From Prolixibacteraceae bacterium (GTDB lineage Bacteria; Bacteroidota; Bacteroidia; Bacteroidales; Prolixibacteraceae), in the NCBI GenBank assembly GCA_019856515.1, contig CP082230.1, positions 62,001 through 126,000 of the forward strand: a DNA stretch of 64,000 nt. The letters run 5' to 3'. The notes under the pieces are model-generated. The model was not told where the DNA came from, did not search any database, and saw only the letters and a list, made by a program, of their open reading frames with translations. Positions 28,253 to 36,954 of the stretch are shown here, one piece after another. Every line of letters starts with the position of its first letter. Positions within the stretch are counted from its first letter, which is position 1. The position numbers and the translations under genes are program-made.

Positions 28253-28843
28253 TTATTGATCTTCTTGGCTATCTAATTGGACTTTATGGATAATCCGATT
28301 TAGGCGATCTTCAACCTTCTCTTTGGAGAGCTCTCTTTGGTCTTCGATCCATATGATAGGCATGGTATGATATCCCATTCTTCCCCATACCCCTTGGTTT
28401 AAAGTTATTTCTAGTGCCTCTTTGGTCTCTTTTATTGGCTCCATTATCCATGGGGTTTCGTAGAAAGCAATAAGCTTAACTTGTGTTTTAATATTCTCCG
28501 TGATTCGAGTGGGATTATTGAGTCTATTAGGTGAGAAAATTCGATCAATCCACCCTTTTAGAATGGCAGGATATCCATTCCACCAAAGAGGGAAGAGTAT
28601 GATTATTTGATCGGAGTGCATAATAAGGTTGCTATATTTCTGAACATCTGAAGGAGCTTCTATCCCCATCTTATACATCTTATCCTCATATTCACTCCTT
28701 ATGGGATCAAAAGATTCTTTATAGAGGGTTATGGTTTCTAAGGCATGACCTGAGGATACAAGTGTTTTCGATATCTGCTGATAGATGTCGTTTAAGTATC
28801 CTTGATTCTCGTAATGAGCACAAATGATTAAGGTTTTTTGCAT
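28253..28843 (-). CDS. Flavodoxin-fold NAD(P)H dehydrogenase (quinone) family protein
   Basis: The preferred start is the ATG at 28841-28843 (MQKTLIICAH), which gives 196 residues and puts the first beta strand at the N-terminus; an in-frame ATG nine codons upstream adds a tail unlike the family. The blocks FPLWWNGYPAILKGWIDRIF and the FMN-binding first strand match the MdaB/KefF/NQO-like flavodoxin-fold enzymes. It probably reduces quinones with two electrons to avoid semiquinone formation. It follows cstA on the same strand but a hairpin lies between them. Confidence 0.85.
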   Translation of the reverse strand: MQKTLIICAHYENQGYLNDIYQQISKTLVSSGHALETITLYKESFDPIRSEYEDKMYKMGIEAPSDVQKYSNLIMHSDQIIILFPLWWNGYPAILKGWIDRIFSPNRLNNPTRITENIKTQVKLIAFYETPWIMEPIKETKEALEITLNQGVWGRMGYHTMPIIWIEDQRELSKEKVEDRLNRIIHKVQLDSQEDQ

Positions 28844-28864
28844 AGGTTTTGTTGTTAAAATGAA

Positions 28865-28912
28865 AGCCACTAGAAGAACAATAAAATATGATATTTGTTC
28901 TAGCTAATGGCT
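28865..28912 (-). terminator. Possible terminator downstream of cstA
   Basis: An imperfect inverted repeat with core AGAACAA (28875-28881) and TTGTTCT (28895-28901), extended by CTAG and TGGC arms, is followed on the minus strand by a T-rich stretch. The stem has internal bulges. Confidence 0.4.
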
Positions 28913-28936
28913 TTGTAAGTCTTTGTTTTATGTTGA

Positions 28937-30364
28937 TTAAGAGTTTAGTTTGTCACGATTATATTTTCTGCGATATAAAATAAAAAGAATAATACAAACG
29001 ATGGAGCCTATGGCTCCCAATATTGTCGATAAATTCATTGGTAAACCGACTCCTTCTTTTGCAACGAAAATATAGGTTGTGACTACGTTCGTCATAAAAA
29101 AAGCGGGTATAAATGCGGTCCAATAGTTTCGTCCTTCTTGCATTAAGTATACTGTCGCTGCCCATAGTGTGATGGTCGCTAATGTTTGGTTTGCCCATCC
29201 AAAATATCTCCAAATGATTGCAAAGTTTATTTGTGTTAGAAGAAAGCCAATCGCAAAGATTGGTATCGTTATGGCTAGTCTCTTGCCTATACTCTTTTGT
29301 GAGTAACCTAATGCATCAGCTACTGTTAGACGTGCTGAACGAAATGCCGTATCTCCTGATGTGATTGGTGCTGCTACTACCCCTAAGATGGCTAATATAC
29401 CACCAACTTTACCTAGCATGGAGTTACATACTTCTTTCACCACCCATGCTGCATTGTGATTTGGTTGTGACATCTGTTCTCCAAGCTCTTTAATTCCACC
29501 AAAGAATGACATTGCTGCTGCTGCCCATATAAGGGCTACAATACCTTCAGTAATCATTGTCCCATAGAAAATCCTACGCCCTAACTTTTCATTTGTCATG
29601 CATCTTGCCATCATAGGTGATTGGGTTGCATGAAATCCAGAAATGGCACCGCATGCTATGGTTATAAATAGCATTGGAAATATTGGTTTCTTCTGAATAT
29701 GAAGATTTTGAAACATCTCTCTTGATAATTCAGGAATTGCATAATCTTCCGTTATCAGGTTCCATGCAATTCCTACTGCCATAATCAGTAAGCATAGTCC
29801 AAATAGAGGGTATACTTTTCCAATAAGTTTATCTACAGGAACAAGTGTCGCAAGAATGTAATAACAAAATATGATGGCGATCAAGACCGGAACCTCCATG
29901 TTTGTTAAATCGTGTAGAATCGTTGCAGGCCCTTTAACAAAGACTACACCAACAAGAATAAGTAGTACGACTGAAAAGACTCTCATAAATATCTTAATCG
30001 CTTTGCCGAGATAGATCCCTACAATCTCTGAAAGGCTCTCTCCTCCATGTCGAACAGACAACATACCAGACAAGAAATCGTGAACTGCTCCTGCAAAGAT
30101 ACATCCAAATACGATCCATAAGAATGCAATCGGCCCCCATAATGCTCCTGCTATAGCTCCAAATATTGGACCAAGACCTGCGATATTTAGGAATTGGATA
30201 AGAAATATTTTTGCTGGATGCATCGGAACGAAATCCACCCCATCTTGTTTTTCAATTGCTGGAGTTGGACGGTTTTTGTCTACTCCAAACACTTTTTCCA
30301 TATAGCGACCATAGACAAAGTAGCCTATAACAAGTAGTGCTATTGATACTAAAAATGTAATCAT
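28937..30364 (-). CDS. cstA: Carbon starvation protein A family transporter
   Basis: The 475-residue membrane protein shows CstA blocks: FVPMHPAKIFLIQFLNIAGL, GPIFGAIAGALWGP, GGESLSEIVG and GAISGFHATQSPMMARC. CstA/BtsT carriers take up pyruvate or peptides under nutrient limitation. The protein is of the shorter form found in Bacteroidota and Firmicutes (E. coli CstA is about 700 residues). It starts with ATG at 30362-30364 and has about 13 hydrophobic segments. It is upstream of the oxidoreductase gene, separated by a hairpin. Confidence 0.93.
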   Translation of the reverse strand: MITFLVSIALLVIGYFVYGRYMEKVFGVDKNRPTPAIEKQDGVDFVPMHPAKIFLIQFLNIAGLGPIFGAIAGALWGPIAFLWIVFGCIFAGAVHDFLSGMLSVRHGGESLSEIVGIYLGKAIKIFMRVFSVVLLILVGVVFVKGPATILHDLTNMEVPVLIAIIFCYYILATLVPVDKLIGKVYPLFGLCLLIMAVGIAWNLITEDYAIPELSREMFQNLHIQKKPIFPMLFITIACGAISGFHATQSPMMARCMTNEKLGRRIFYGTMITEGIVALIWAAAAMSFFGGIKELGEQMSQPNHNAAWVVKEVCNSMLGKVGGILAILGVVAAPITSGDTAFRSARLTVADALGYSQKSIGKRLAITIPIFAIGFLLTQINFAIIWRYFGWANQTLATITLWAATVYLMQEGRNYWTAFIPAFFMTNVVTTYIFVAKEGVGLPMNLSTILGAIGSIVCIILFILYRRKYNRDKLNS

Positions 30365-30695
30365 AGGTATTAATTTAGTTCAATTTTTCTTACGTAGTAG
30401 AATTCCCCTTTCTACTTTATTGATTAGTTCTTGAGGGATAAATGTATTTTTTTTTCTTTTCTAAACAGAAAAATATAGACTGTTTCTGAGTACGCTTTTA
30501 TGTGTTATGGAACATGATGAAATTAGTCTATACAGCTCTATTGAAATGGACACGTTCAGCTATCATGTGATTGTTAAAGTTTTTTATTATATTGAAAGAT
30601 ATAGGGATTGTGCATCTCTGCATGAAGGGGGGCAAGTCTCGTCCGAATATAGAATTGATATATTTCAGAATAAACTTTGAACTTAACACATTATA
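30365..30695. other. Divergent intergenic region cstA / GH3
   Basis: A 331-bp AT-rich spacer with no gene. TAAACTTTG at about 30671 is close to, but not, an exact -7 box for the GH3 gene. Confidence 0.5.
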
Positions 30696-33005
30696 ATGAA
30701 AAACCCTCTCTTATTTGCCATCAGCATCACACTTGCTCTATTCTCATGTAAGACTCAAAAAAATGATGATGTTCCACGAATTCCTGAAGTCGAGAAGTTA
30801 ATCTCTTCTATGTCTATTGAAGAGAAAGTTGGACAAACTATACAGATCACCCTCGATGTGGTGATAAATAAAAAGTCTAAACATAGAATAGAGCTTGATA
30901 CTTTAAAATTGAATCAAGCACTTCTTAAATATCATGTGGGTTCAATATTGAATACGACCCAAGGGCGAGCATTACCTGTTGAAACATGGAATCGATTAAT
31001 CAAACAAATTCAGAATGTCGCGATCGATGAGTCTCGTTTACATGTGCCGATCCTCTATGGGGTGGATGCTATTCATGGTGCTTCTTATACAAAAGGGGCT
31101 ATTCTATTTCCACAACAAATTGCGCAAGCTGCGACTTGGAACCCTGTGCTGGCACAAAGAATAAATGAAGTGACTGCACAACAAACAAGAGCAAGTGGAA
31201 TCCCTTGGACTTTTTCCCCTGTAATGGACTTAGGTAGTGACCCTCGTTGGGCTAGGATGTGGGAAACCTATGGGGAAGATCCTTACCTTGCTTCGAAGAT
31301 GGGTGAGTCTGCAGTTATTGGATACCAAGGGGTCTCACGCGATAATGTGGATCAGCATCATGTGGCTGCTTGTTTAAAACACTTCTTCTGTTATGCCTCT
31401 AACTCAGGGAAAGATCGTACTCCTATCGAGATCTCTAAATCAACGTTGTACGACTACTACTTGCCTTCATTTAAAGCGGCAATAGAGAAAGGGGCTTTAT
31501 CTGTGATGGTAAATTCTGGAATTGTAAATAGTCTTCCTGTCCATGCCAATAGAGATTTGTTGACCAATTTGCTAAAGCAAAGGATGGAATTTGATGGTGT
31601 CGTTGTTACAGATTGGGCTGATATTGAAAAGATACATACGAGAGATAAAGTGGCCGTAAATCATAAAGAGGCTGTTAAAATGGCTTTCAATGCAGGAATA
31701 GATCTATCAATGGTTCCATTCGATTATGTGAGATATTGTAAATTGCTTACTGAGTTAGTTAAGAGCAAAGAGGTTTCAATGGAGAGATTAGATGATGCTG
31801 TAAGGCGTAATCTAGTCTTAAAGCATCGGTTGAATCTATTTAATACTCCAACCACTTCATTTAGAGAGTACCCAAATATTGCATCAGAAAGTTCAAAGAA
31901 ATTAGCATATAATACTGCATCCGAAGCTATAACATTATTAAAGAATGAAGGTAATATACTTCCTATCTCCACGGAATCTAAGTTGCTTATATTGGGTCCC
32001 AATGCAAATACAATGCGTCCTTTATTAGGAGGATGGTCTTACTCTTGGCAAGGTCAGAATGCTGACAAAGAAGGAGCCGATTACTCGACTTTTCTTGAGG
32101 CTGCCGTTCAAATATTTGGTCGAAATAATGTAGAGTATTTACCTACCGTCTTATATCGTGGTGCTAAATATTTTCATGAGGAGTCAAGTAACCTCTCCTT
32201 AGTGTCAAAGAGCGCTATGAAAGCAGACTATATTATTCTTTGTCTTGGGGAGAATTCTTATACAGAGAAGCCTGGAGATCTCTCTGAACTAGACCTTTCG
32301 GAGAAACAACAAACACTCGTTGATACTGCTTCAAAGAGTGGCAAACCTCTAATATTGGTGCTTAGTGAAGGAAGACCACGAATAATCAGAAATATAGAAC
32401 CGAAAGTATCTGCTATCGTTCAAACTTATATCTCTGGGAGTTATACAGCAGAAGCTTTGATGGATGTTATCACTGGAAAGGTAAACCCTTCAGGGAAACT
32501 TCCATACACCTATCCTATGCATGCAAATTCTCTTGATGTCTATTATCATAAGCCTTCTGAGGAGAGTAAAACCACAGATGGTTTATATGATTATTCCGGT
32601 GGCTTCTATCCTCAGTACCCTTTTGGTTATGGATTGAGTTACACCACGTTCGAATATCGAAATTTAAAAGTATCTCCCAAAAGTTTTAGTTCTAAGGATA
32701 CAATAACTGTCTCAGTTGAGGTGAAAAATATAGGGTCTCGTAAAGGAAAAGAGGTTGTTCAGTTATACAGTTCTGATTGTTATGCATCGTTAACTCCAGA
32801 TGTAATTCGTCTTAGACGTTTTAGAAAAGTGCAACTTAATGTAGGAGAGACGTCTGAAATATCTTTTGTATTGACCGCAAAAGATTTAAGCTTTGTATTA
32901 AACAATGGGCAACGAATTGCAGAGAAAGGACAGTTTGTGTTTCAGATAGATGCATTAAACGAAAAAGTGGAATTGACTGAGGATATCTTGTATGAGAAAT
33001 TCTGA
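30696..33005 (+). CDS. Glycoside hydrolase family 3 (beta-glucosidase type), lipoprotein
   Basis: The 769-residue protein begins with a lipoprotein signal (ISITLALFSC, lipid-modified Cys18). It has the full GH3 layout: TIM-barrel domain with PVMDLGSDPRWARMWETYGE and the nucleophile Asp in GVVVTDWADI, the alpha/beta sandwich domain (LLILGPNANTMRPLLGGWS; LPYTYP and YPFGYGLSYTTFEY), and a C-terminal fibronectin III-like domain (VSVEVKNIGSRKGKEVVQLY). It most likely releases glucose from beta-glucan oligosaccharides in the periplasm, which would complement the GH16 endo-enzyme at 1 kb, although the two genes are not linked. Confidence 0.95.
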   Translation: MKNPLLFAISITLALFSCKTQKNDDVPRIPEVEKLISSMSIEEKVGQTIQITLDVVINKKSKHRIELDTLKLNQALLKYHVGSILNTTQGRALPVETWNRLIKQIQNVAIDESRLHVPILYGVDAIHGASYTKGAILFPQQIAQAATWNPVLAQRINEVTAQQTRASGIPWTFSPVMDLGSDPRWARMWETYGEDPYLASKMGESAVIGYQGVSRDNVDQHHVAACLKHFFCYASNSGKDRTPIEISKSTLYDYYLPSFKAAIEKGALSVMVNSGIVNSLPVHANRDLLTNLLKQRMEFDGVVVTDWADIEKIHTRDKVAVNHKEAVKMAFNAGIDLSMVPFDYVRYCKLLTELVKSKEVSMERLDDAVRRNLVLKHRLNLFNTPTTSFREYPNIASESSKKLAYNTASEAITLLKNEGNILPISTESKLLILGPNANTMRPLLGGWSYSWQGQNADKEGADYSTFLEAAVQIFGRNNVEYLPTVLYRGAKYFHEESSNLSLVSKSAMKADYIILCLGENSYTEKPGDLSELDLSEKQQTLVDTASKSGKPLILVLSEGRPRIIRNIEPKVSAIVQTYISGSYTAEALMDVITGKVNPSGKLPYTYPMHANSLDVYYHKPSEESKTTDGLYDYSGGFYPQYPFGYGLSYTTFEYRNLKVSPKSFSSKDTITVSVEVKNIGSRKGKEVVQLYSSDCYASLTPDVIRLRRFRKVQLNVGETSEISFVLTAKDLSFVLNNGQRIAEKGQFVFQIDALNEKVELTEDILYEKF

Positions 33006-33348
33006 TTCCGGAAAATAGACCTTTGATATCAATTACATTTTGAAATGAGATCTCAAGACTTGCGAAGATATTTTGATTATACAAGGCAAGAAATTCAGTG
33101 TATTACTCTTAGATCTAATTTTTGTCTTGATTTATTAAACTGAATACCATTACATCAACGGGTGCCTTATTTTATAATTTGATGACTCTATTGCTTCTGT
33201 AATATCTGTTTTTATTGGTAATTTCATAGCAAACAACTCATCTTATTAAGGGTACCATCAATTAATATTTTGTCTTTGTGGATTTACTTTTTATTTCAGT
33301 GCGAATGCGAGTGGTGAACCATTTGATGTTTTATAATGTTATAAAGAG
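33006..33348. other. Intergenic region, nothing recognised
   Basis: A 343-bp spacer between GH3 and the HAD gene. I see no RNA gene and no strong terminator for GH3. Confidence 0.5.
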
Positions 33349-34371
33349 ATGAAATTTAAAAGATTCATTATGAATAAAATACTATTTGGTATCACTCTAT
33401 TTTGTTTTATATCATGTCAATATGAACAAAAACAACCTGTAGAACCATCTGCAGATTTAGCCAGCTGGAATGACAATAAAGTAAAAAAAAGAATTGTTGA
33501 ATTTGTAAATAAAGTGACAACTCCTGGAAGCGATACTTTTGTTCCAATAGAAGATCGTATTGCAGTATTTGATAATGATGGGACCCTGTGGAGTGAAAAA
33601 CCTCTATATAGCCACTTTTATGGTGTGTTCTATCGAGTAGAACAATTAATTAAAGAGCATCCTGAAAAGGTTAATGAGGAACCATTTAAAAGTCTTCACC
33701 AGTTTATTCTTTCGAAGAGCATGAAAGACCTTCATTTTTTTATGGAAGAGTATAAGGAAGGAAAAATGTTAGATATCGTTGGACAATTAATGGGTAGTGC
33801 TTTTTCTGGCATGAAAGTAGAAGAGTATGAAATGTGGAATAGGACTTTTTTCTCCAAATGGAGGAATAATAAGTTAGATAGAACAATATTTCAGATGACC
33901 TACCAGCCGATGAAAGAGTTGATAGACTTCCTGAAAAAGAGTGGATTCAAGGTCTACATTATTACAGCAGATGAAGGTGACTTCTTGAAGCTTTTCAGTC
34001 GTGAACTATATGGTGTAGACCCTTCTCATGTCTTTGGAACAACCACTGCCTTGAAATATGATGAAGGGATCTTATATCGAACGAGTAAAGGACAGTATGT
34101 GAATAATTGGGATGGAAAACCACGTTTAATAAAGCAAGCGATTGGAAAACGACCTATTGTTGCTGCTGGTAATTCAAATGGTGATTTTCATATGTTAGAA
34201 TATACGCATAAAGGGGAAGGGCAAACTCTCTCAATCTTAATTCACCATACAGATGCCAAACGAGAGTTTCAATATGATGGGCATACTGATAAAGTGCTTC
34301 CCTATGCCCACAAAAATGGTTATGTAGTCGTAGATATGCAACAAGATTGGGCAAATGTATTTGGTGATTAA
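33349..34371 (+). CDS. HAD-family phosphatase, probable lipoprotein
   Basis: The 340-residue protein has an N-terminal signal with a lipobox-like FCFISC (Cys23); translation may start at the second ATG (33370), which leaves the signal intact. HAD motif I is AVFDNDGTLW with Asp75 and Asp77; motif II is in YIITADEGD, and the later AAGNSNGDFHML matches motif IV of the phosphoserine-phosphatase-like branch. It is a periplasmic or outer-membrane phosphatase; the substrate is unknown. A weak hairpin follows. Confidence 0.88.
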   Translation: MKFKRFIMNKILFGITLFCFISCQYEQKQPVEPSADLASWNDNKVKKRIVEFVNKVTTPGSDTFVPIEDRIAVFDNDGTLWSEKPLYSHFYGVFYRVEQLIKEHPEKVNEEPFKSLHQFILSKSMKDLHFFMEEYKEGKMLDIVGQLMGSAFSGMKVEEYEMWNRTFFSKWRNNKLDRTIFQMTYQPMKELIDFLKKSGFKVYIITADEGDFLKLFSRELYGVDPSHVFGTTTALKYDEGILYRTSKGQYVNNWDGKPRLIKQAIGKRPIVAAGNSNGDFHMLEYTHKGEGQTLSILIHHTDAKREFQYDGHTDKVLPYAHKNGYVVVDMQQDWANVFGD

Positions 34372-34393
34372 AGCCTAATTGCTCAATAAGATA

Positions 34394-34426
34394 AAGAGGC
34401 AACTCATGTAATCATGGTTGCCTCTT
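34394..34426 (+). terminator. Hairpin after the HAD gene
   Basis: AAGAGGCAAC (34394-34403) pairs with GTTGCCTCTT (34417-34426) with a CATG-containing inner stem. The T tract is short. Confidence 0.55.
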
Positions 34427-34450
34427 ATCGATATGTCAGAAATAATTAAC

Positions 34451-34487
34451 AAAAGAACCAGCAGAACTCACCAGTTACAACTGCTGG
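34451..34487 (-). terminator. Terminator of the Ni-SOD gene
   Basis: CCAGCAG (34458-34464) pairs with CTGCTGG (34481-34487). Read on the minus strand the stem is followed by TTCTTTTGTT, which fits termination of the minus-strand gene just upstream. Confidence 0.65.
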
Positions 34488-34505
34488 AAAAAAACGAATA
34501 GATAT

Positions 34506-34970
34506 TTATTTATTAAAGTAAAGTTTCTCAAATTTTTCAGTAGCAGCTTGGAGCTTATCTACCATTTTGTAGTCTAAAGACTGCTTACATTTCATTGCAT
34601 ACACACAAACTTCGTGAAGTGACAAAAGAAGTTGTTCTTGTCTTTTCTTTGTCGCATCATTTGTTCCTAATTTTACCCTTTGGAATAGAAAATATTGTGT
34701 CATAATTTCTTGAACCTTCTTTGCATGATCTTCCTTATTGTTAGTCCATCGAACGATCTGTTGAAGATCTGTCTTGCTTTGTGTGGATAAATGATCAATC
34801 TCATGCATACTCTTTTTAATGGTTTGAATATGCTCTTTAATTAACTTAATTCTTAATGCATCATCGTATATTCCACAAGGAATCTCACAGTGAGCTTGTA
34901 CAGGTTTAGGCATGATCATGGTCATTCCCAATGTCAAATATGCTAACAGTAAAAGTGATTTAATTTTCAT
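34506..34970 (-). CDS. sodN: Nickel superoxide dismutase with Sec-type signal peptide
   Basis: The 154-residue protein contains the nickel hook HCEIPCGIYDD. A typical signal peptide (hydrophobic core LLLLAYLTLGMTMI) ends in VQA, and signal peptidase cleavage after Ala26 would leave His27-Cys28-x-x-Pro31-Cys32-Gly33-x-Tyr35 as residues 1-9 of the mature enzyme, exactly the Ni ligands. The rest is a four-helix bundle of the usual length (about 128 residues in the mature protein). It dismutates superoxide, here in the periplasm. The usual maturation peptidase SodX is not encoded nearby, which the signal-peptide arrangement would make unnecessary. It is a single gene. Confidence 0.93.
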   Translation of the reverse strand: MKIKSLLLLAYLTLGMTMIMPKPVQAHCEIPCGIYDDALRIKLIKEHIQTIKKSMHEIDHLSTQSKTDLQQIVRWTNNKEDHAKKVQEIMTQYFLFQRVKLGTNDATKKRQEQLLLSLHEVCVYAMKCKQSLDYKMVDKLQAATEKFEKLYFNK

Positions 34971-35006
34971 AGTAATTATAATAATGATTTCTTACTAACT
35001 CTTCCG

Positions 35007-35014
35007 CAAAAATA
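35007..35014 (-). promoter_or_regulatory. Candidate -7 box of sodN
   Basis: On the minus strand the bases read TATTTTTG, an exact TAnnTTTG, 37 bp before the start codon. No clear -33 element is seen. Confidence 0.35.
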
Positions 35015-35207
35015 ATAAAAGAGATATTTATGTCTTGTTTTCGATTGTCTAAACAAAAGCAACTCTAAAATGTTTTCGGATACCTATATTTATTTTGCAA
35101 TAATATGATAACATAATTCCAGAATTTGTGTAACTGTCTGATATCCTAAAGGTGTCATGTGATTGATGTATTGATGAAGAGTCTAAACTTTCTTATGCAA
35201 GTATCAT

Positions 35208-35253
35208 AACAACCGTCTGATGTTCACGCCAGCTCGAACATCAGACGGTTGTT
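35208..35253. repeat. Perfect 18-bp inverted repeat (stem-loop)
   Basis: AACAACCGTCTGATGTTC (35208-35225) is followed by a 10-nt spacer and its exact complement (35236-35253). It lies more than 230 bp from any gene and has no clear T tract. Confidence 0.8.
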
Positions 35254-35641
35254 ATTTGTCCTTCTCTATGCTGTGGTAAAATGGAGTTTGAATATCGTTT
35301 CCTTCCATAACAGAAGGGAATTAAACAACTCTTAAAAGCCACCCACTTCATGTTTGTTCTCTATCAAATAACCGTTAGGGTGGAGGACGCTTCGATAGAG
35401 TATAGATAAAATGCTAATTTAAAGTAACCCGATGCATAAATCGATACTATTAAACCGACGCCAACATGTCGCAATTAATTGTTTTATGACAATTTGATTT
35501 TAAGACTTTACAAAAGAAATCGTGATATTACACTCCCGACGGGTTAATATTGTTCAGACAGAGGACTGAGTCAATTAACACTCCCAAACAACGAATCGTA
35601 AACTACTCGATTTTTCCCACCATAGTATCTCCTCCTACTTT

Positions 35642-35674
35642 CCTTCGCCCTTCCTTCGCCCTTCCTTCGTCTTT
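35642..35674. repeat. Tandem 11-bp repeat, three units
   Basis: CCTTCGCCCTT occurs twice in direct succession (35642-35652, 35653-35663), followed by the variant CCTTCGTCTTT (35664-35674). Confidence 0.85.
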
Positions 35675-35679
35675 TGTTG

Positions 35680-35757
35680 ATATATTGGTCACATATCCGT
35701 CATATATCAGTTACATCAACTACACATGTGTTGTGACGAATGCATAACCAATATATG
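35680..35757. repeat. Imperfect long inverted repeat with ATATATTGGT ends
   Basis: ATATATTGGT followed by a partly conserved stretch to CGTCA on the left is mirrored on the right by TGACG to ACCAATATAT. About 18 of 23 positions in each arm can pair. It may be a cruciform or the decayed ends of a small element. Confidence 0.55.
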
Positions 35758-36018
35758 CCCCTTATACCTCTAATAGGTGAGTAAGAGTGGGAGGAAGGTA
35801 AAAGAAGGGACGAGCTTGAGTCGAGTGAATATGAAGTGAGGCATATACAAAATATCCTAATGGGGATTGTGTGATGGAATGCATCTTCATTTATTCTTGA
35901 AATACAAAAACAAATATTTGAACAAAGAATAAATAGTTTTCCATTGACTTGTTCGTTAAAAATTGACTATTATCAAAAGTAATAAAAGGGAAGTTTTATG
36001 AACTTCCCTGAAATATGT

Positions 36019-36696
36019 TTAATAAATAGATTTAAAGTGGTAAGATAGACCAATGTAAAAGCCTCTATTTTGATATATGCTATTACTGTTATTAATATCA
36101 TTTAAACCGAGGTCATATCCAAGATATGGTTCAAAGCTATTGATTTTAACGCTAGCACCAAATTTCAAAGAAACATTGATTGGTTTTATCTGATCTTCGT
36201 TTGATAAATCATTCCCGAATCGGATTTTTGATTCATCGTTGTTGTTATCTATTTTTCCAGACAATGCAAAAGAAATGGCTGGTTCAACAAATAAGCGGAA
36301 GTAATTACCAGTTCCGTTTAATTTGGCAACATTATAACTGATTGTTAATGGTATCTCAAGATAATTCATCGTCATATCAAAGTCGTACTTGTCGGTGTAA
36401 TAACCATCTTTTTTTATATAAGAAGCCTCCGTACCTCTTTGTATAAAGTTTAGTCCTGGTTGGAAGACAATATTATTCCTCTTGCTACAGAAATTATAGA
36501 AAATACCAGCATGAAAACCAGTTTTATTTTTTGTGTCATCAAGGTATGAAGTGCTGTTATTATCAAAATTATCGATGTTTAGTTTGTTGAAGTTCATACC
36601 TGCTTTAACACCGAAACCATTTTTGTCTTGAGCAAAGGATGTATTTAGCATCAATAGAGTGCATGCTAAGGAGAAGAGTGTTTTAATCTTTATCAT
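36019..36696 (-). CDS. Outer-membrane beta-barrel protein (PorT-like family)
   Basis: The 225-residue protein has a signal peptide (MIKIKTLFSLACTLLMLNTSFAQ) and then alternating strands typical of the outer-membrane-protein beta-barrel domain: GFGVKAGMNFNKLNID, NKTGFHAGIFYNF, FQPGLNFIQRG, YLEIPLTISYNV and a final GFYIGLSYHFKS. It should be an eight-stranded barrel in the outer membrane. No function can be assigned beyond that. A hairpin with a T tract lies 25 bp upstream of its start. It runs divergently from the MRJP-family gene. Confidence 0.85.
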   Translation of the reverse strand: MIKIKTLFSLACTLLMLNTSFAQDKNGFGVKAGMNFNKLNIDNFDNNSTSYLDDTKNKTGFHAGIFYNFCSKRNNIVFQPGLNFIQRGTEASYIKKDGYYTDKYDFDMTMNYLEIPLTISYNVAKLNGTGNYFRLFVEPAISFALSGKIDNNNDESKIRFGNDLSNEDQIKPINVSLKFGASVKINSFEPYLGYDLGLNDINNSNSIYQNRGFYIGLSYHFKSIY

Positions 36697-36721
36697 AATT
36701 AATGAATTGAAGTGTTTAGTT

Positions 36722-36748
36722 AAAAAACTACCTTAAAGGTAGTTTTTT
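36722..36748 (-). promoter_or_regulatory. Hairpin with T tract in the leader of the barrel gene
   Basis: AAAAAACTACC (36722-36732) pairs with GGTAGTTTTTT (36738-36748) around TTAAA. Read on the minus strand it looks like an intrinsic terminator that ends about 25 bp before the ATG of the barrel protein, so it could act as an attenuator. Confidence 0.5.
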
Positions 36749-36884
36749 TGCGAAATTTAACAAATGAGATCTATGCTTCCCTTGGTGATTGTTTGATTTA
36801 AACCACATATACACCTGCTTAAAGATGAACTATTTGTAGAACACTTTGTTTTCATAGTAAGATATCCCCAATGGGATATTGATC

Positions 36885-36892
36885 TAAATTTG
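36885..36892 (+). promoter_or_regulatory. Candidate -7 box of the MRJP-family gene
   Basis: TAAATTTG is an exact TAnnTTTG match 63 bp before the ATG at 36955. No well-spaced -33 element was found. Confidence 0.3.
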
Positions 36893-36954
36893 ACAATTAG
36901 AGAATTTATATAAAGAAAATATTCATCTCTGATTATTTAACAAAAAACTTATAT

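Larger units (their letters stand above)
34971..36018. other. 1-kb gene-free, repeat-rich region
   Basis: No convincing gene lies here; a 65-codon frame at 35550-35747 has a composition unlike a protein and overlaps repeats. The region holds a perfect 18-bp hairpin, a short tandem repeat and an imperfect long inverted repeat (listed separately), which suggests a remnant of mobile or repetitive DNA. Confidence 0.65.

Noticed and set aside
976..33005. GH16, sulfatase and GH3 as one polysaccharide utilization locus.
   Set aside because: The genes are spread over 32 kb, are separated by terminators and housekeeping genes, and no SusC/SusD pair lies near any of them.
35550..35747. 65-codon frame in the repeat-rich spacer.
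   Set aside because: It spans the tandem repeat, has no signal, motif or likely start context, and its Pro/Ser-rich translation results from the repeat.
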